In this document: piece by piece, positions 23,456 through 36,922 of the stretch
Layout of the letters: every line of letters starts with the position of its first letter
Numbering within the stretch: the first letter of the stretch is position 1
Source: Hypholoma sublateritium FD-334 SS-4
Lineage: Eukaryota; Basidiomycota; Agaricomycetes; Agaricales; Strophariaceae
Direction of reading: 5' to 3'
Assembly: GCA_000827495.1 (NCBI GenBank)
Contig: KN817538.1
Coordinates: 407,579 to 471,578, forward strand
DNA: 64,000 nt
Notes under the pieces: generated by a model
Databases searched by the model: none
Told to the model about the DNA's origin: nothing
What the model saw: only the letters and a program-made list of their open reading frames with translations
Made by a program: the position numbers and the translations under genes

Positions 23456-26400
23456 CTCAAGGTTGTTACACCAACGGCACGGCCGGGCACTGACGCCGCA
23501 GCGCGGCGATGGCGCCCGCCCGCGCCCAATGACTCTACTCAGCGTACATGTCAATATCGCACGCGCGTGTTCGTCGGGGACCGCACATCCGACGTGCTTA
23601 CGCAGCGCTCGAGCCCCATTGCATCACTTCATTACTGATGCACGCAAAGCCTATATACAAGTATGCGCGTATGTCGACACTGCGCGGGGAGCCCCGGCTG
23701 ATTGATCAGTACCTATGCACTTACCTTAATGCCGATGCAATATTGGCTAGCGTTGGCGTGGCCCGGGGTGGTGCCGCGGAGACACGGGGGCGTGCACCGT
23801 TACTATGCGCGACACTCCACCGGCGCCGTGATGCCGCCCGAGTCTCCATCGACATGTCGCGCTGTCCAGGTACTTACGCAGCCCCTCCCCGCCGCCCCTG
23901 TGAGCATGCCCACGACGCGAACCCGAGACGCCAACAGCCATTGTCGCGCACATACATGCCGAGTCACAGCTATTTATACGGCGCTCCAAGCCTGCGCAAC
24001 CCGGCGCCCAGCTCCGATCCTGCCCCATGCATATGCTCTGACGCAGACAGACAAAATAGCGCACCGCAGGCGACGCGCCGCATAGCATATTTTCGGGGCT
24101 CCGGCGCGGGCCCGCATCGCGACGCTGGCTTAGCGCTCGCGGCAGCGGGCGGCCCGCCCGATGTACATAGCGGCGGCGGCGGCGGCGCCCCGTTCGCACT
24201 GTCCGAACTGCCCGACACGGCTGCTATAATTACTGAGCCAATTGTGCGCGTCCATAGCCGCACTGCGCCCACAGCGCGTCCGTCATCCCGGCAGTTCCCG
24301 GGCGTGTACGCGCGCGCGCACCGCCCGGCGGCGCGCCGCATAAGTAGGCGTTTACGCTGCGCGGCCTGACACACCTCACCCAGATGCATGCGCGTTTACA
24401 GCGAACCTATAAGCCTATCTGGCAGCGCAGACGTCGCGCGGCGGGCACGGCCAGCGCCGTGCCCCATCGGGCGGGGCTGGACCGCACTGCAGCGTGGGCG
24501 AGGCGCACATACGCGACGCAGATCAGCCCGCATCCCCGCGCTGCTCGTACGCGACGCCAGCGGGCGCTGTCCATCTATCCATCTGCCGTCTGCGCTTTGT
24601 TGTTGTTCGCCTTCCTTTCCCCTGCGGGCGTCCCCTCGGGCCGTCGCCGCCCGGCGCCCCACGCCATGGGAGCTCGCGCGCAGGGTGCGCGCGACGCGCT
24701 CGCTAATGTGCGCTGGCTGGGAGAACACACGCCCGCCCGGCGGGGCCAGTTCCCAGCCACGCCGCACCACCCCACCACACACCCACCCACGGCAGCTCGC
24801 AGCTCGAGTGGGGCGTGCGCACGCACGCACGCACGCCCGCTTGCCCGCCCGCTTGGTTCGCGCGCATCGCGCATCGCGATCGCGTCTCACCGTCGTAGGT
24901 TCGCCTTCCTATCCGTGTGTGTGCGTTCCTGTGCGTGCGTCCCCGTCGCGCGCCGCGCGCCTCTGGGCGCCGCACAGGCGACACGTAGGCACCCTGCGCG
25001 CGTGCCGTGCGCGCGCACCTTCCACGCCGCGGCGGCACGCGCGCCCCATGACCCGGCCCCATGGGAGCGCTCGCAGGCCCAGCGCCGTGGCCTGCAGTCG
25101 GCAGCGCGCGCCACTCTGCGGGGGCGCCCTTGGCGCCTTGGCCGCGTACGGCGGCGGGCGCTGCTCCCCGAGGCCGTGCGCCGCGCGCGCCGCCGTGTGA
25201 GCGTACGCGCGCTGTGTGAGTGTGGTATGGGTGTGATCTGCAGCGGGCCGTGCTATCTGCTACGCGGCAGATCCGTGTCAGTGCTTGTGTTCTCGCCACA
25301 TCCGATCAGCAAAATGTCAGCGGCGGGTGAATGCTTTCCTTCCATCATTCGCGAGAGAGATGTGGATTTACACGCTCTGTGAGCTGATTAAATTTGAATG
25401 CGTCATTTGCGTCCGGTGGACAATCGTGTCTTCGTAACTCGGAATTGCTGAGTGCATACACGCTCTGCCAGTGGTTGAAGCCACTTTGTAATTTAAACAG
25501 TTATGTAAACGGGTAAGAATATGCGTATGCGTAGTAGACAATCTTGTTCTCGTGATGATACGGATATTTGGTCCCAAAAACACTTGGTAATCCAAAGAAC
25601 TAGACCTCGCTCGCTACGCACTCGCGAACCAAGTAAGTAGCCGAATATCACAAAATGTAAGCACGGTTGTAAGCATATCAAGTCCTGCGTCAATTAGACC
25701 TGGAAATGTCCTCGAACAGAGTTTGTTTCATATTTTTGGCAGGTTGACCTGCGACAGACAATACCCTGGAAAAAAATCAAAATATACGGACTGGCATGAG
25801 CCCAATTAGTCTTATTCAGACACGCGTCGGTGGCACGCATGCGCAATATTGACCCCGCCTTTGAGCAGTTCTATTTATAGATACGCGTGTCCCACACTCG
25901 GAGCGACCGATTGTGCTTGGATTACGCCTTCCTGCGCAACGAATAACTCCTACCTGCCATATGGAACCTGTCATTGGCCCACAAACCACCAACGGAACGG
26001 CACCCGCGACCGCCGAGAGGAGATGAGGAGAGCCGTTCATCTACTGCAAGACACTGTCGATTCCTTGCTCGCGAATTTACCTGCAACAATCACACACCAC
26101 CCATGGGAGAAGGAACGCGAGCACTATCTGCCCTGAAGAAGCACCAGATCTGCATGTCACACATATCACTCGCACAGCAGCGCATAACCTGTTCGATATT
26201 AACGGCGTTACGTCTCAGTCGCTCCCCTGGTCCCCATCTTCCTCTGCGTGTGTGGTATCTGCGTTTAATTTTGGACGTCAGTTTGTGCGTCGCATTTTTG
26301 CATATCTATTATTATTCTACTTCAATTTAACCTTGGTCTTTATGGGAATATTCTATTTCGAATACTAATTGTGCACGCTCAGGTTGGAGGACGATGCGCA

Positions 26401-29400
26401 TATGATTTTCCTCAAACTCTCTGTGTTTTTTTTTGCCTTCGCCAAACACCGCCTTTCTAGCTCACGCACGTCCACTTTGGCCTGCTGCGCAGTGAATTTA
26501 GACGCCTTGGTACCTGGAATAATGTATCAGCACCCGCCAAGCGCCGGCCAGCTCTCGCCTTGCCGCACTACCTTCTTACGCCGCGCTGGGTGAATATAAA
26601 GCGATTGAGCTGGATCGTGCACTCGATGGATAGCGTGTCCACTACTCCGGCGACGGCCTGTGAGCGCCCAATACCTTGGAGTCGGATCGTTATTTTGCCT
26701 ATCGGCGGGCATAATCTAGCCGGTCTTTCGAATATACTGTGTATTCAAAATACCCAAGTCAAGGGAGCGAGAAAACTTGTATGTCAAATCAGGATATAAC
26801 GACATTATGAAAAGTCTAATGCCTCGTGCCAATAACAATGGTCGTTTCCTTTGTCGGTCAAATGCTGCTCTCGTTATGTTGACTGCGGTAACAACCCGAC
26901 GCAGTGTTATTCAGGCCGTTCTTTTTCTTTGTAAACATAAGTAATGTACTATCTATAATATAGTTTCATTGCCCAATTGCGTTTCTTCTTCTTCTTTTGC
27001 GGTGGGAGGTTGATGTGTATCAGTTGGGGCGGCACGCATGTTTGCGCTGCCTCATCCAACGCATCCCATCCCAGGTTCCGACTTACGGATGGGAATTCTT
27101 ATCTCCACGCGCGAGCGTGTTAGGTCATTTAGAACCATTAATTCGTTCAAACTACATGCTATCAGCCCGAAGCAGCCGTCCCTGGCGGTAGCATGTGGAC
27201 TTATGCCGCTTCCGAGTCATCTATCAGTCCCGGGAGACAAAACAAAGACTGAAGGTCATCAAACATTCGGCGCCGCAACTCTAAGTATCATCACAAGCAG
27301 GCTTATCATCCACCAACCTTGGAAGCATTGGGAGCCATATGGGACAGCGAATGTAATTTCCTTAGTGAGAGTTGGGATTATCTGTTGCGCCATACTCTGT
27401 ACAATTCAATACCTACCAAAATTTCCACGGGTCGAAATTTTCATACACTTGGCCATGCTACCCAGCAGCGCCTTGAGGCCGATGTTCAGAAGAGAGCAGC
27501 TCGGCCAGACAAATGGAGGTTCCTGCTCCCTGTCTGTGCTGTTTTATCGCAGAGTCCCCTTACAGCAAGGCCCGACCGTGAAGAAACAACGTTGTCGACA
27601 TGTCTGAGAATCAAGGTTTTCAGTGCCCAAATATGTGCATGTTCCCGCCCGTTCAGGACGTGCCCGTGCTATTTTTGCGAGAGGCGGTTACAGTTGCCAT
27701 CGTCAATAATCGCTCTGTAAGTACGTCCTCGCGTTAAGCTCAACCTATCTCTAAAGGTCCCCCCACCGCATCGCTCCAACCTCTCACGCTGATAACTGTG
27801 ATGTTGAATCACAAGTCATTCATTTGACAGCCGCGCATGGGGCTAACACACATCATTCGAGTAGAGTTGGACGTCGTTGCTTAAAAGATGATTAAAACAA
27901 GGTACGGCAGCTAGGATCAGGGCATTCAGTTCGTCATACTGAGATTAGGGGACAAAGCTGTCGTCAGGGTGGGCTGCGGTGTACTTACCGCACGGGTGCA
28001 GACACCTTCGGCATCTACTCCTCCCAGAACAGAGTACATCTGGCATATCGGCACACCATCCACCACCACACACGGTTGGCAGGCAGTGGACTTTTCGCAG
28101 AAGCCGTTAAATGGGAGGGTTATATGGAGCGCTTCCGTGTACCTGCCAACGCGCTTTCTCCGAGACGGCTTTGCGTCAGGTCCACATCCTCATCATTATT
28201 TGGAGTGAAGCCGCCGTCAAAATTTATCCCGTTGAAAATAGGATAACATGCCGAATAATTGAAGTCATAGGTGCCCGCTCATTGTCTATAATAATATCTG
28301 TATCCGTTCAGCAAAACGCTTTATTCTTATTCCCCCCCTGTACGGCTCTTGATCTATCTCACGTCCGACATGGATTGCTGGAAACAGCCCTAGAGGCCAT
28401 GCGGTGAGCAGACTGCCGCGCGGCAGTGCGATATATACGTATCTTGTACCGTCTAGAAAGAGGTCTACTTGGGCAGACTTCGATGTTATGAGGATAGCAA
28501 CCCAGTCCGACACACGGCCATAGAATTCCAGATGAAAAGTCTAATATCCACTACAGTGCTTTGTGCATATGAATTCATAGCGCCGAGCAGCAATAGACAG
28601 TACCCGACCCACCGTTTGGAGCTATCTTTCTGGTTCCAATTGAGATTTACAGATATTTTATAGGTGTGGTGATTTGACAACGCAAACTGATTGATGCGCT
28701 TCCTATAATTGGAGCATTGAGGAACTCGATGTACTTACTTGTACATTGCAAATTCTAGCTTATATTGCGCTCTAAATTTAGCCTCTATCTCATCAGCGTT
28801 CGCTCTGTTCGTCCACATTTACATGTGCAAAGTCAAGAGTGTTAATTTTAACAAGGATAAAGGAATTGCACTGGACAAAAGAAAGGAGTCAGAAATACCT
28901 TTCAGATGTCTTGTTCGTGGTTGTTTTCGTTCTACGATCCTATGTTTCTTCCCAGAAAAAGAAGCATTCGGGAATGCACTCATTGGCGAAGACCACCACA
29001 GGTTGAGAAAATAACACTACTTGAATTATTTCCTAGCAGATGTTGAGCACGACGAAACGGGATGCGGAGGCCCTGTGACTTCGAGCTCCCAGAAGTAACC
29101 GAGAATCAACTCTATTCGTTTTGAAATCCATGTGGAGACGTCCAAGATGAGCCCACTAGAGATTCAGACTCTATGGCCGCCTGTCGGAAAAGAGACACAC
29201 AAAGATAACATGCTGTGCTTGTTGCATTGCTCCCCATGTTAGTTTATTTTCTCCGATAAGAAGAATATAGCAGCGGCGTCTGGAGAACGATAAGAGCACG
29301 AATCTGTTTGGGAGAGGGTGCACATTGCTCAGATTTATCTATAGAATAAGTAATATGGAACTTCAATGAGACTCGACATTCACCATAACTTCGGGTTCAC

Positions 29401-32400
29401 CGATATCCAGGTAACTATTTCGTACCATTCACCTTCACAAGACGATATTAGCAAATTTCGAAGGTAGATAACAACAATGTCACCTTCGCCGTTTCCCGTT
29501 TCCCTACGTCGCGTATCGTTCAAATTACGTCGTCACGAAGGGGTATTCATACAAGCGTTTAATTTATCAAAATCGATTCTACATTTTCCAAGAAATTTTA
29601 ACCCTGAAATGTGCGCTTCAGTAGAAGTTTGGAATTTTCAGAAAAAAATTACTCGCGTATTTGGACCAGCCACTTGATGACATAACGAGGGAAAGAAACG
29701 AACTTGCTACACCATGTATGGTCGTTCGCGTGGCTATGGGAAATACGGCGGCCGTGCAGCCTGAGATAGCAAAGAGTAGAGCTCATTTGCATTCCAAGTA
29801 AAATTCACTTCCCAGGTCACGATTGGCCGACGTCGAAAGGCATCATCCAAGGCCATCCCAGGTAGATATGGAGGCATCGCGGGATAAGAGACTCCCAGAG
29901 AAGACCAAATAGCTCGCTTGTGGAGAACAGAGTACTTCATTTGGTCACCGCCGTGTGGTGTCTTCAAAGCACGCCATGATGCAACACCATTGCAGATAAT
30001 CAGTGTATGAGGATGAACACCGGGCCCTCGTCGAGTGTCGGGACAAACATTGTCGAAGGGGATGGCGACCTCGATCGGGCCTTTGGGCAGATCGAGCGCC
30101 CCGCGGCCAAATGAGGATAAGAGGGAGAGCGTCGGCCATGCTACACGGTCGACGTCGGTAGAGTCACAGTGTTTGTTATTCTATTTCTCGGCCAGCCGGG
30201 TAGGCCGTCTGCTTCTCGAGAAAACATAGCGTCGACTTTTCGCAGGCGGGAGATTCCAAATGCAGAAGTAAGGCCTACATGGATAGCGTAGCGGGTGGCA
30301 ATTGGCTCAAGAATAACCACTGCCGCGAGGGGTGTGAAAGTTGCGCAAGCCCATCGGCCATTCCCAACGACCATAGGTCAGACGACAAAGATAAAGCTCG
30401 TGAACGCCAATCCAGTGCGCAGGAATAACCCACAAAAACCAATGTCCCAGTCGTGGTGGGAGGAAAGTGGACGAATCAGAGATCCCGAGATCAAGATCTG
30501 CAACCTTCCTCCACGTGTTATAGGCCGACGATGAGAACGCACTTCCGTAATCGGCGGTGATGAGATGCCAAAAGTAGGCGAGCTGTGAATTCGAGGCGAG
30601 TCAATGGTGAGAGACCTGTTCAGCTTCATTACTCGAGCAGAGAGTAGTGGGGACCCAGAATAGGAAGTCGTTGAATCTTCAACAGGATTGATGTGATATT
30701 CTATAACGACGGATTAGTGGTGTGTATGAGAGAATTTTTGAGCCAAAAGATAAGAGCTGCGGTTACACAGTTCGAGACGAGCCAATTAGAATTTTCCTAG
30801 TGCTCACATTGACATACCTTGGGCAATTTGATCCCCTTCCCGTCTCCTCCGTGCTCTGATACATTGACAAGTAAAATATGAGTGAAGACCAGTGGTGTAT
30901 TGTCCCTTCGGTCGTAAATGCAATGCAGAGATGTTCTCGCCAACGTCAATCTGTCACCGAAAAGTTCGAATCAAGTTCGAATCAGTAATCAACAGGGTTG
31001 GATAAAAATCGTGATCTCACCTTCCATTGTTTAAATTTTGAAACATTGGAGTTACTTATCTTACTCTTCAAAGGTCCGCAGAAACTTGATCTACCATCTT
31101 GACGTTCTAAAAGTAGGAGGAATGCAACTTACTCATAGTATAATTTCGGAAGTAGCCGTGTCGTCGAAAGCTCGGACCCAGTAATGACTGTGAGATATTA
31201 CTCGTTCGCATGAGACATGCGCAAGGCAGTTCAAGAGTATAGCATGGTCCCCACACAGATAACGGCGGGTACGTGATGAACAACTCTGGTGCGTAATCTC
31301 GTCATTGCAGTCGACATATCCCAAAGCAGTTGTCCAAGGTGTGTCAAGCAAGTCGAAGATTACCCTGATCAAGAACAGCCCACAGATCGCCATACTTCGT
31401 TACGAAAGAGCTGCTCCAAGGCAATTTCGTCCCCAAAAAGACGCAGCTTTCGATCTCTTTGTCGATCGACAGAATGTAGATTCGTCGCCAAAGCGTTTCT
31501 TTTGCTTCTTGATTTCTTTCTTTCTGTCGCTGATATCAATCATTTGTGAGGAAGTTGCGCTCAGTTGCGCTGCTATGACTGGATCGGCGGTAGTAAGCAA
31601 AAAAATACATGAATAGTCTCATGAGCATCCACGCAGCTACGCGATGACGAACTTTAGACTGCGCATCCTGGCATAGTCGTCGGTGATTGCCAAATGCGTG
31701 TTCTGGCCTAAAATAGAAAATTAGTCAAAAATTGAAAGGGTGTGTCAAGAAAGAAAACGCACTGATATATGATATCTTATCCTGTAAATCTTTTGGATGA
31801 TCGTGCGAGTTCCAAAGGTAGAGGCAATAGTCAACGTGACCTGACACGAAGTTAACGCATGAGCCTTACCTCTTCGTAGACTGGAAGAGATATCCCAGGG
31901 TACGCGCCAACTTTACTTGTGGGGCTGGAAGATTAGTAGCAGGGTCCAGAGATCTTGTCATTGACTTGCCTTGTTTCTGTAAACGATGTTACCAAAAAAG
32001 AGAAAGCCTGGCAAACATCTTGAAGAGTTCGCGATTGACATATAGCAGATCAGGGAGTGGTGAAGGATCGAAGGCTGCCGCAGGATAGTGCTGCCCAAAA
32101 TCCAAAGATATACCGGAGATTGAAGGGGAAAGTAATCAGCAGAGTGGCGTAATTAATGATAGCCAAAGAGAAAGTGCTTAGTTGCAAGCAAATGCAGGGT
32201 AGGAGGAGACGAGATTACCCATAGGCATCAGCAAAATATGCGACATTCACTAGGGTTTTCAACCAGAGGTTTTTGAGGTCGAGTTAGAGACCGGAAGAGT
32301 ATAATGGTGGAAAGCGTGCAGACGATGAGAGACAAAGGGATAAGCGACGAGGAAAAATTATATGCTGAAGAGTCACACTGACGGAGTACATTAAAATCGA

Positions 32401-33340
32401 AGAGTTTGAAGGACGTACCAACACAAAGACCTTACCAGCTACGAGGTGTGGTGAGAGGGTACAAGTCATGGAAGGAGGAAGGAAGGCGTGATAAGCCGCA
32501 TCGAAGCCTCATAAAGAGTTTGGGGTCGTGGATAGCACGATGTCCAAGAATAACTGAGCGATAAGCCAAAGACCCGCAATAAAAATTCGCTGGCATGTTT
32601 GGCGAAGGAAGAACCCCGGGAGTTAGAGAGCACCTTATTTCGGAGCCTTGGTGGAGAATGAGAGGAGAAATCAAAAGAATCCTAGGCGCCGGCCGCGCCG
32701 GCCTCGACGAGCCTTTCAGCTTTGCCAAGCAGGCGAGGTTGGCTGGGGCGACAGGCCAAAGTGTCTGGATTTTATATCGATGAGTAGAAGCACTATATAG
32801 TGGGCCATTAGCCGGTGAGATTAATAACCGGTGTGCTTGTTTGCGATTCCCGAGTGTGACAAGAAAGCGCAGCATCACCGCCTACTAGTTTCCGCTGTGA
32901 ACCGCAGCATGCCTACACCCCGAATTCTCATCGACTGTGGGTATCAATAGAACAGACGGCGTCCTTTAAGCGTTTTGGAGAACTAAGTTATAGCCAAGAA
33001 AAGCTGCGGTCAAGGTCGGCGGCGTTAGATTTCGTTATTCAAGACGACAAGGCCCATTCAAGTGGGAACAACTGGACTCTTCCTCGCCGAAAGAAGGCTA
33101 GTCAGACACTAAAGGTATTTGCCGACGTTTTCGAAGGAATTGGAACTCGACGTTCTGTGAGTGGTCATTGAATTGTGAACAAAGAATATAAACAAGAATA
33201 ATACCTCCGCAACGAGGACGACATCGGTGTCAACCGAGGGCATTCATCGTTGATCCGTTGGTTGGTAATTGCTTGGGTATGCTTCAAAAGGCAAGAGTTT
33301 CCACATGCCCCGAGAGCGTTGTGGGAAAATCAACGACTTT
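23456..33340. other. Gene-poor region, 9.9 kb
   Basis: The first 2 kb are GC-rich with CpG-type runs (GGC repeats near 24173, ACGC repeats near 24812). From about 25.3 kb the composition changes to AT-richer DNA. I found no gene that can be carried over several exons. Fragmentary minus-strand open frames at 29734-30640 are described separately. TATA-like strings at about 32780-32810 (minus) and a short ORF at 32432-32878 did not lead to a convincing gene. Confidence 0.5.
29734..30640 (-). pseudogene. Possible decayed coding region, unrecognised
   Basis: Adjacent minus-strand open stretches in different frames have protein-like composition. Around 30580-30310 one frame reads LAYFWHLITADYGSAF and later HWFLWVIPAHWIGVHELY before a stop. 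Around 30090-29734 another reads GPIEVAIPFDNVCPDTRRGPG and continues through HTLIICNGVASW to YSLLSQAARPPYFP. No splice arrangement that I tried joins them without a stop, so a frameshifted relic is the simplest reading. A real gene with unplaced introns is the alternative. The family is not recognised. Confidence 0.3.
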
Positions 33341-33682
33341 TTATAGCAATCTATGCGCCAAGGCGTCTGGCACAGAGCCTGCCTTGAAATGGGCCTGAGC
33401 TACCTCGAACAAGCTTTGTTCAATTGAAAAGAGGGGAAAATCAGTCAGGAACCGGCTCATCCTGCGAGGATAAGCAAAATTCAGGGTGGCTCACCTAGAT
33501 GGAGCCAACTGTTCGTTGAAGTCGAACACGAAATACTTTGCGAGAAGAAAACCCAGCTAACAACGTACCACGCACTAGGCAGAGATTAGGCGTGTCGTGG
33601 TAGAACCAAGTAAAACCAAGAATATCTTGCTGGTCGTCCGCAGTAAGCCAAGAGCTCTCAGTGCGCCTTGGAGATATAGTCT
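33341..33682 (-). CDS. Possible gene fragment upstream of the F-box gene
   Basis: Three short segments join in frame on the minus strand: 33682-33576 (contains ESSWLTADDQQDILGFTWFY), 33535-33495 (YFVFDFNEQLAPS) and 33461-33341 (MSRFLTDFPLF... to a stop). The introns would be 40 and 33 nt; the second is shorter than any other in this window. No initiator ATG was found upstream before the divergent F-box gene begins, so this is either a 5'-truncated relic or has an unplaced first exon. The composition looks like real protein. The family is not recognised. Confidence 0.3.
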
Positions 33683-33926
33683 CTCAGCTGTAGCTTGATT
33701 CCGGCAATATCTTGCGTTACTCTTTGTGGGAAGGTTTGGTAGAGAAGAATATAATAAAGAATGAAGCGAGGGGACAAAAAGCAAGTCTGATGTGGCGCCG
33801 CGGTAGGACCAGGTGGAACGTGACTTGTTGTATTATTCAGGCTCCGCTTGTAACCTGCGGCACTGTGGCCGTGGCTTCCCACCAGAACTGGCTACACACC
33901 GCCACCTCTCCTGCTCACAAACCACC
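33683..33926. promoter_or_regulatory. 5' flank of the Cdc4-type gene
   Basis: About 240 bp separate the start of the F-box/WD40 gene from the possible minus-strand fragment. No convincing TATA element is seen. The stretch is assigned by position only. Confidence 0.35.
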
Positions 33927-36922
33927 ATGAGCGCTAGTCAGCGTCCCCTTCTAGTTCTGAGACCCTCAGTTAATACCACGACGTAGGTTTATTTGATGAA
34001 GCTGGTTGTGTGAGGCTGACCTGAATGTTTGGTACAGGGTAACGACTACCACGACAACAACGACCACTTACGCGCCGATTCAGCTCCCATCTCTACCACC
34101 ACCTTCATCGCCGAGGGATAGCAAGAATTACCCATTGCTACATGCTAGCTTGCCGCAGTCATTGCGCCACTTTCCTCTTGTCTTTCCCAACGGGGCGCGT
34201 GCCACCTTTCGCGATGGTGAAGTGGGCGATGAAGATATGCAGGAAGAGCAGGAGGTGGCTTCAGGTACTGGGTGGCGGATGCTGAGGCCGGATGAGGGCT
34301 TCCAAGACGCGCCGGTTGTTGGACTAGCGGAGGCCGTGGAGCGATATGGAAAGAAACGCTCTCACAACTCGGATGACCTCATGGAGGGTATCGAGATCCC
34401 CTCAGGTTCCAGTGCGACGGTGCCTCCTCCAAGGAAGAAAGCAAGGGCTGCTGCCCTTCCACAAATATCCACAGTAAATGCAGCAGCACCTCCATCGCCA
34501 TTGCCATCGCCTCATGGATCACCACCTCCAGAAGCAATATGGCCATCGGCTCCGCCTAGTGGGACGTCATCACCGCTACCTCAGGCTCCGTTTCAACCCG
34601 ATCTCTCTCTTACGACTCTTCTCACTCTGCCATCGTTGCTTGGTCATTTCACGAGTTTGCCACCACCTCTGCAAAGCCACTTCTTGCTGACACTTTTACG
34701 CCACTCTCCTCTGCCCGTATTGCGCACTTTACATTCTGTCCTGACACCGACCCTTGCGCGCGACTTTCTAACACTCCTACCTCCAGAGCTTGTATCGCAT
34801 ATACTGAGCTTTCTTCCGTTCTCGACCGTAGTCCGCGCCTCTCGTGTCTCCCGATCATGGCGGAATATCATCGACACGGATGCGGTGTTGTGGCGTGACT
34901 TGCTGAAAAGTACAAAGATATGGTTTGGGGGTGAATCTGAAGCATCCTTCACCACTTCCATCTATTCTCGCAGACGACACGCACAGGAAACCCAGCCTCT
35001 CATCCCTAGGCCTCTTTCTCTACCTCACCCGTACAAAATGCTGTTCAAGTCAAGGCATCTCACTCATACACGATGGGTCAACAATCCTGATCCCAAGCAT
35101 ATATCTTTCCCCGCGCACGGCTCATCCGTAGTCACATGCCTCATCTTCTCTCACGGCCGCATCATCTCAGCTTCCGATGATCATTCCATTCATGTCTATT
35201 CTCCTGTGACTGGAGAACTCCTGCGATCCCTCCAAGGGCACGATGGTGGCGTCTGGGCTTTGGCAGCCTGTAAAGACACACTTGTCAGCGGGTCCACTGA
35301 CCGAACTGTTCGGCTTTGGGACCTGTCGACCGGAAGGTGTACACATGTATTCGGCGGTCACACCAGTACCGTTCGATGTCTATCCATCGTCAAGCCCGAG
35401 ATGATCGACATTGAAAAAGACGGCGTTATCACCAGAGAGAAATGGCCTAAACGGCCACTTATTGTGACAGGTAGTCGCGACCATTCGTTAAGGGTCTGGA
35501 CATTGCCCCGCCCCGGTGAAGAAGAGTTCAGGTGTTTTGGTAATGAAGGAGATGAAAACCACGACGTGGACCCAGCTGAAGTCTGTGTAAGTCCAGATGC
35601 TTTTCCCTTCGAATCACACCCTATATTTATTGTTTTCGTATAGGATGCTGGGGAAAATCCATATCATAAGCTACATCTGGCAGGTCACGACCATGCTGTT
35701 CGTGCGTTGGCTGCCCGCGGTAGAACTCTCGTGTCTGGGAGTTACGACTGCAATGTTCGAATCTGGGATATCATAACTGGGGAATGTAAACATACTTTGC
35801 GTGGACACTCCCAAAAAGGTCAGTAGTACTGCCTCCATAAGTGCGTTCTGTTAAACTTACGGAGCAACCATTTTCCCCCGCCACATAGTTTATAGCGTTG
35901 TTCTTGACTTAGGACGCAATCAAGCTTGCTCTGGCTCGATGGATGGAACCGTGCGAGTATGGAACATTCAGAATGGAGAATGCATCCACACCCTCACGGG
36001 CCACACATCGCTTGTTGGTCTTCTTGGACTATCGCCGTCATACCTTGTTTCTGCCGCCGCCGACTCCACATTGCGGATCTGGGATCCCGACAGTGGAGAG
36101 CTGCGACATACTCTTGCCGCGCATACAGGCGCCATCACATGTTTCCAGCACGATGAGTTCAAAGTTCTGAGCGGATCGGATGGAAACCTCAAGATGTGGA
36201 ACGTCAGAGATGGAACCGTCGTGCGTGACCTTCTCACAGGGATTACTGGGGTCTGGCAAGTGGTGTTCGAGGGCAGGTGGTGTGTCGCCGCCAGCAATCG
36301 AAACGACGCCACTGTGTTAGACGTTTGGGACTTCGGGGAAGACGAGGACGAGGAATGGTTCGGAGAACCACCAAATGGCCTCTACGACGAGGACATTTTC
36401 AGTGAGAGCGGCGACGAAGATGTCGATGAGCCCGCTGGAAGCAAATTGAAACTCCCCGCCGGCGACGCCGATGAAGATGACGAACAAGAACAAGCTGACA
36501 TCGATGCTATGGACCAGGACCTTGTAGACGTAGCCTCGGAGACCGACTCTGTCGTGGAAGCTGACATCCATTTTCACGGGCAGATACCCATTAGAAGCCC
36601 ATATGACGGTGATGTTGACATCACCGACCTCGCGCCCGCTGCTCCCGGCGCGTTCAACTTCGGACTAGCTTCAGAAGGTGTAGAAGCGTCGAGATGGGCA
36701 CCAAACGCACCGGAGCAGACATCTTCCCGGACATCTCGATTTGGCAGTGCCGACGCGCCTGTTCTCCCTGCCCGACGCACCGCCCTTCAACTGAGCGCGG
36801 CAGGTTCTTCCTCGTTGGCGAATGCCCCGGGCGCGACGCCGTCTGCGAGGCCGCTACCAAACAACGACGAAACACCAACGCGCCCGCGGGTACGGGGTCA
36901 CAATGCCTCTCGGAGGCGATAA
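33927..36922 (+). CDS. F-box/WD40 protein, Cdc4-type SCF substrate receptor
   Basis: Four exons (33927-33982, 34038-35586, 35644-35818, 35889-36922) encode 937 residues. The first exon supplies MSASQRPLLVLRPSV and joins a Thr run. A charged, Pro-rich region is followed by an F-box at about 261-305 (LLPPELVSHILSFLPFSTVV, then SRSWRNII). Eight WD40 repeats follow at about 376-744, with signatures such as LVSGSTDRTVRLWDL, LVSGSYDCNVRIWDI and CSGSMDGTVRVWNI. This is the Cdc4/Fbw7 layout: the F-box binds Skp1 and the propeller binds phosphodegrons of cell-cycle proteins for ubiquitination. The C-terminal 190 residues are acidic, then Ser/Thr-rich, and probably disordered. Pop1/Pop2- or Met30-like receptors are alternatives, but eight blades directly after an F-box favour Cdc4. 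A start at 34006 would give a random N-terminus. Confidence 0.93.

Noticed and set aside
23548..25382. Plus-strand ORFs of 273 and 332 codons
   Set aside because: Arg/Ala/His/Pro-rich with CpG runs and no domain, and other frames are equally open.
34006..34037. Start of the F-box gene at the first ATG of the long open frame
   Set aside because: The preceding residues are intronic in character. The upstream ATG at 33927 with a 55-nt intron gives a better N-terminus.
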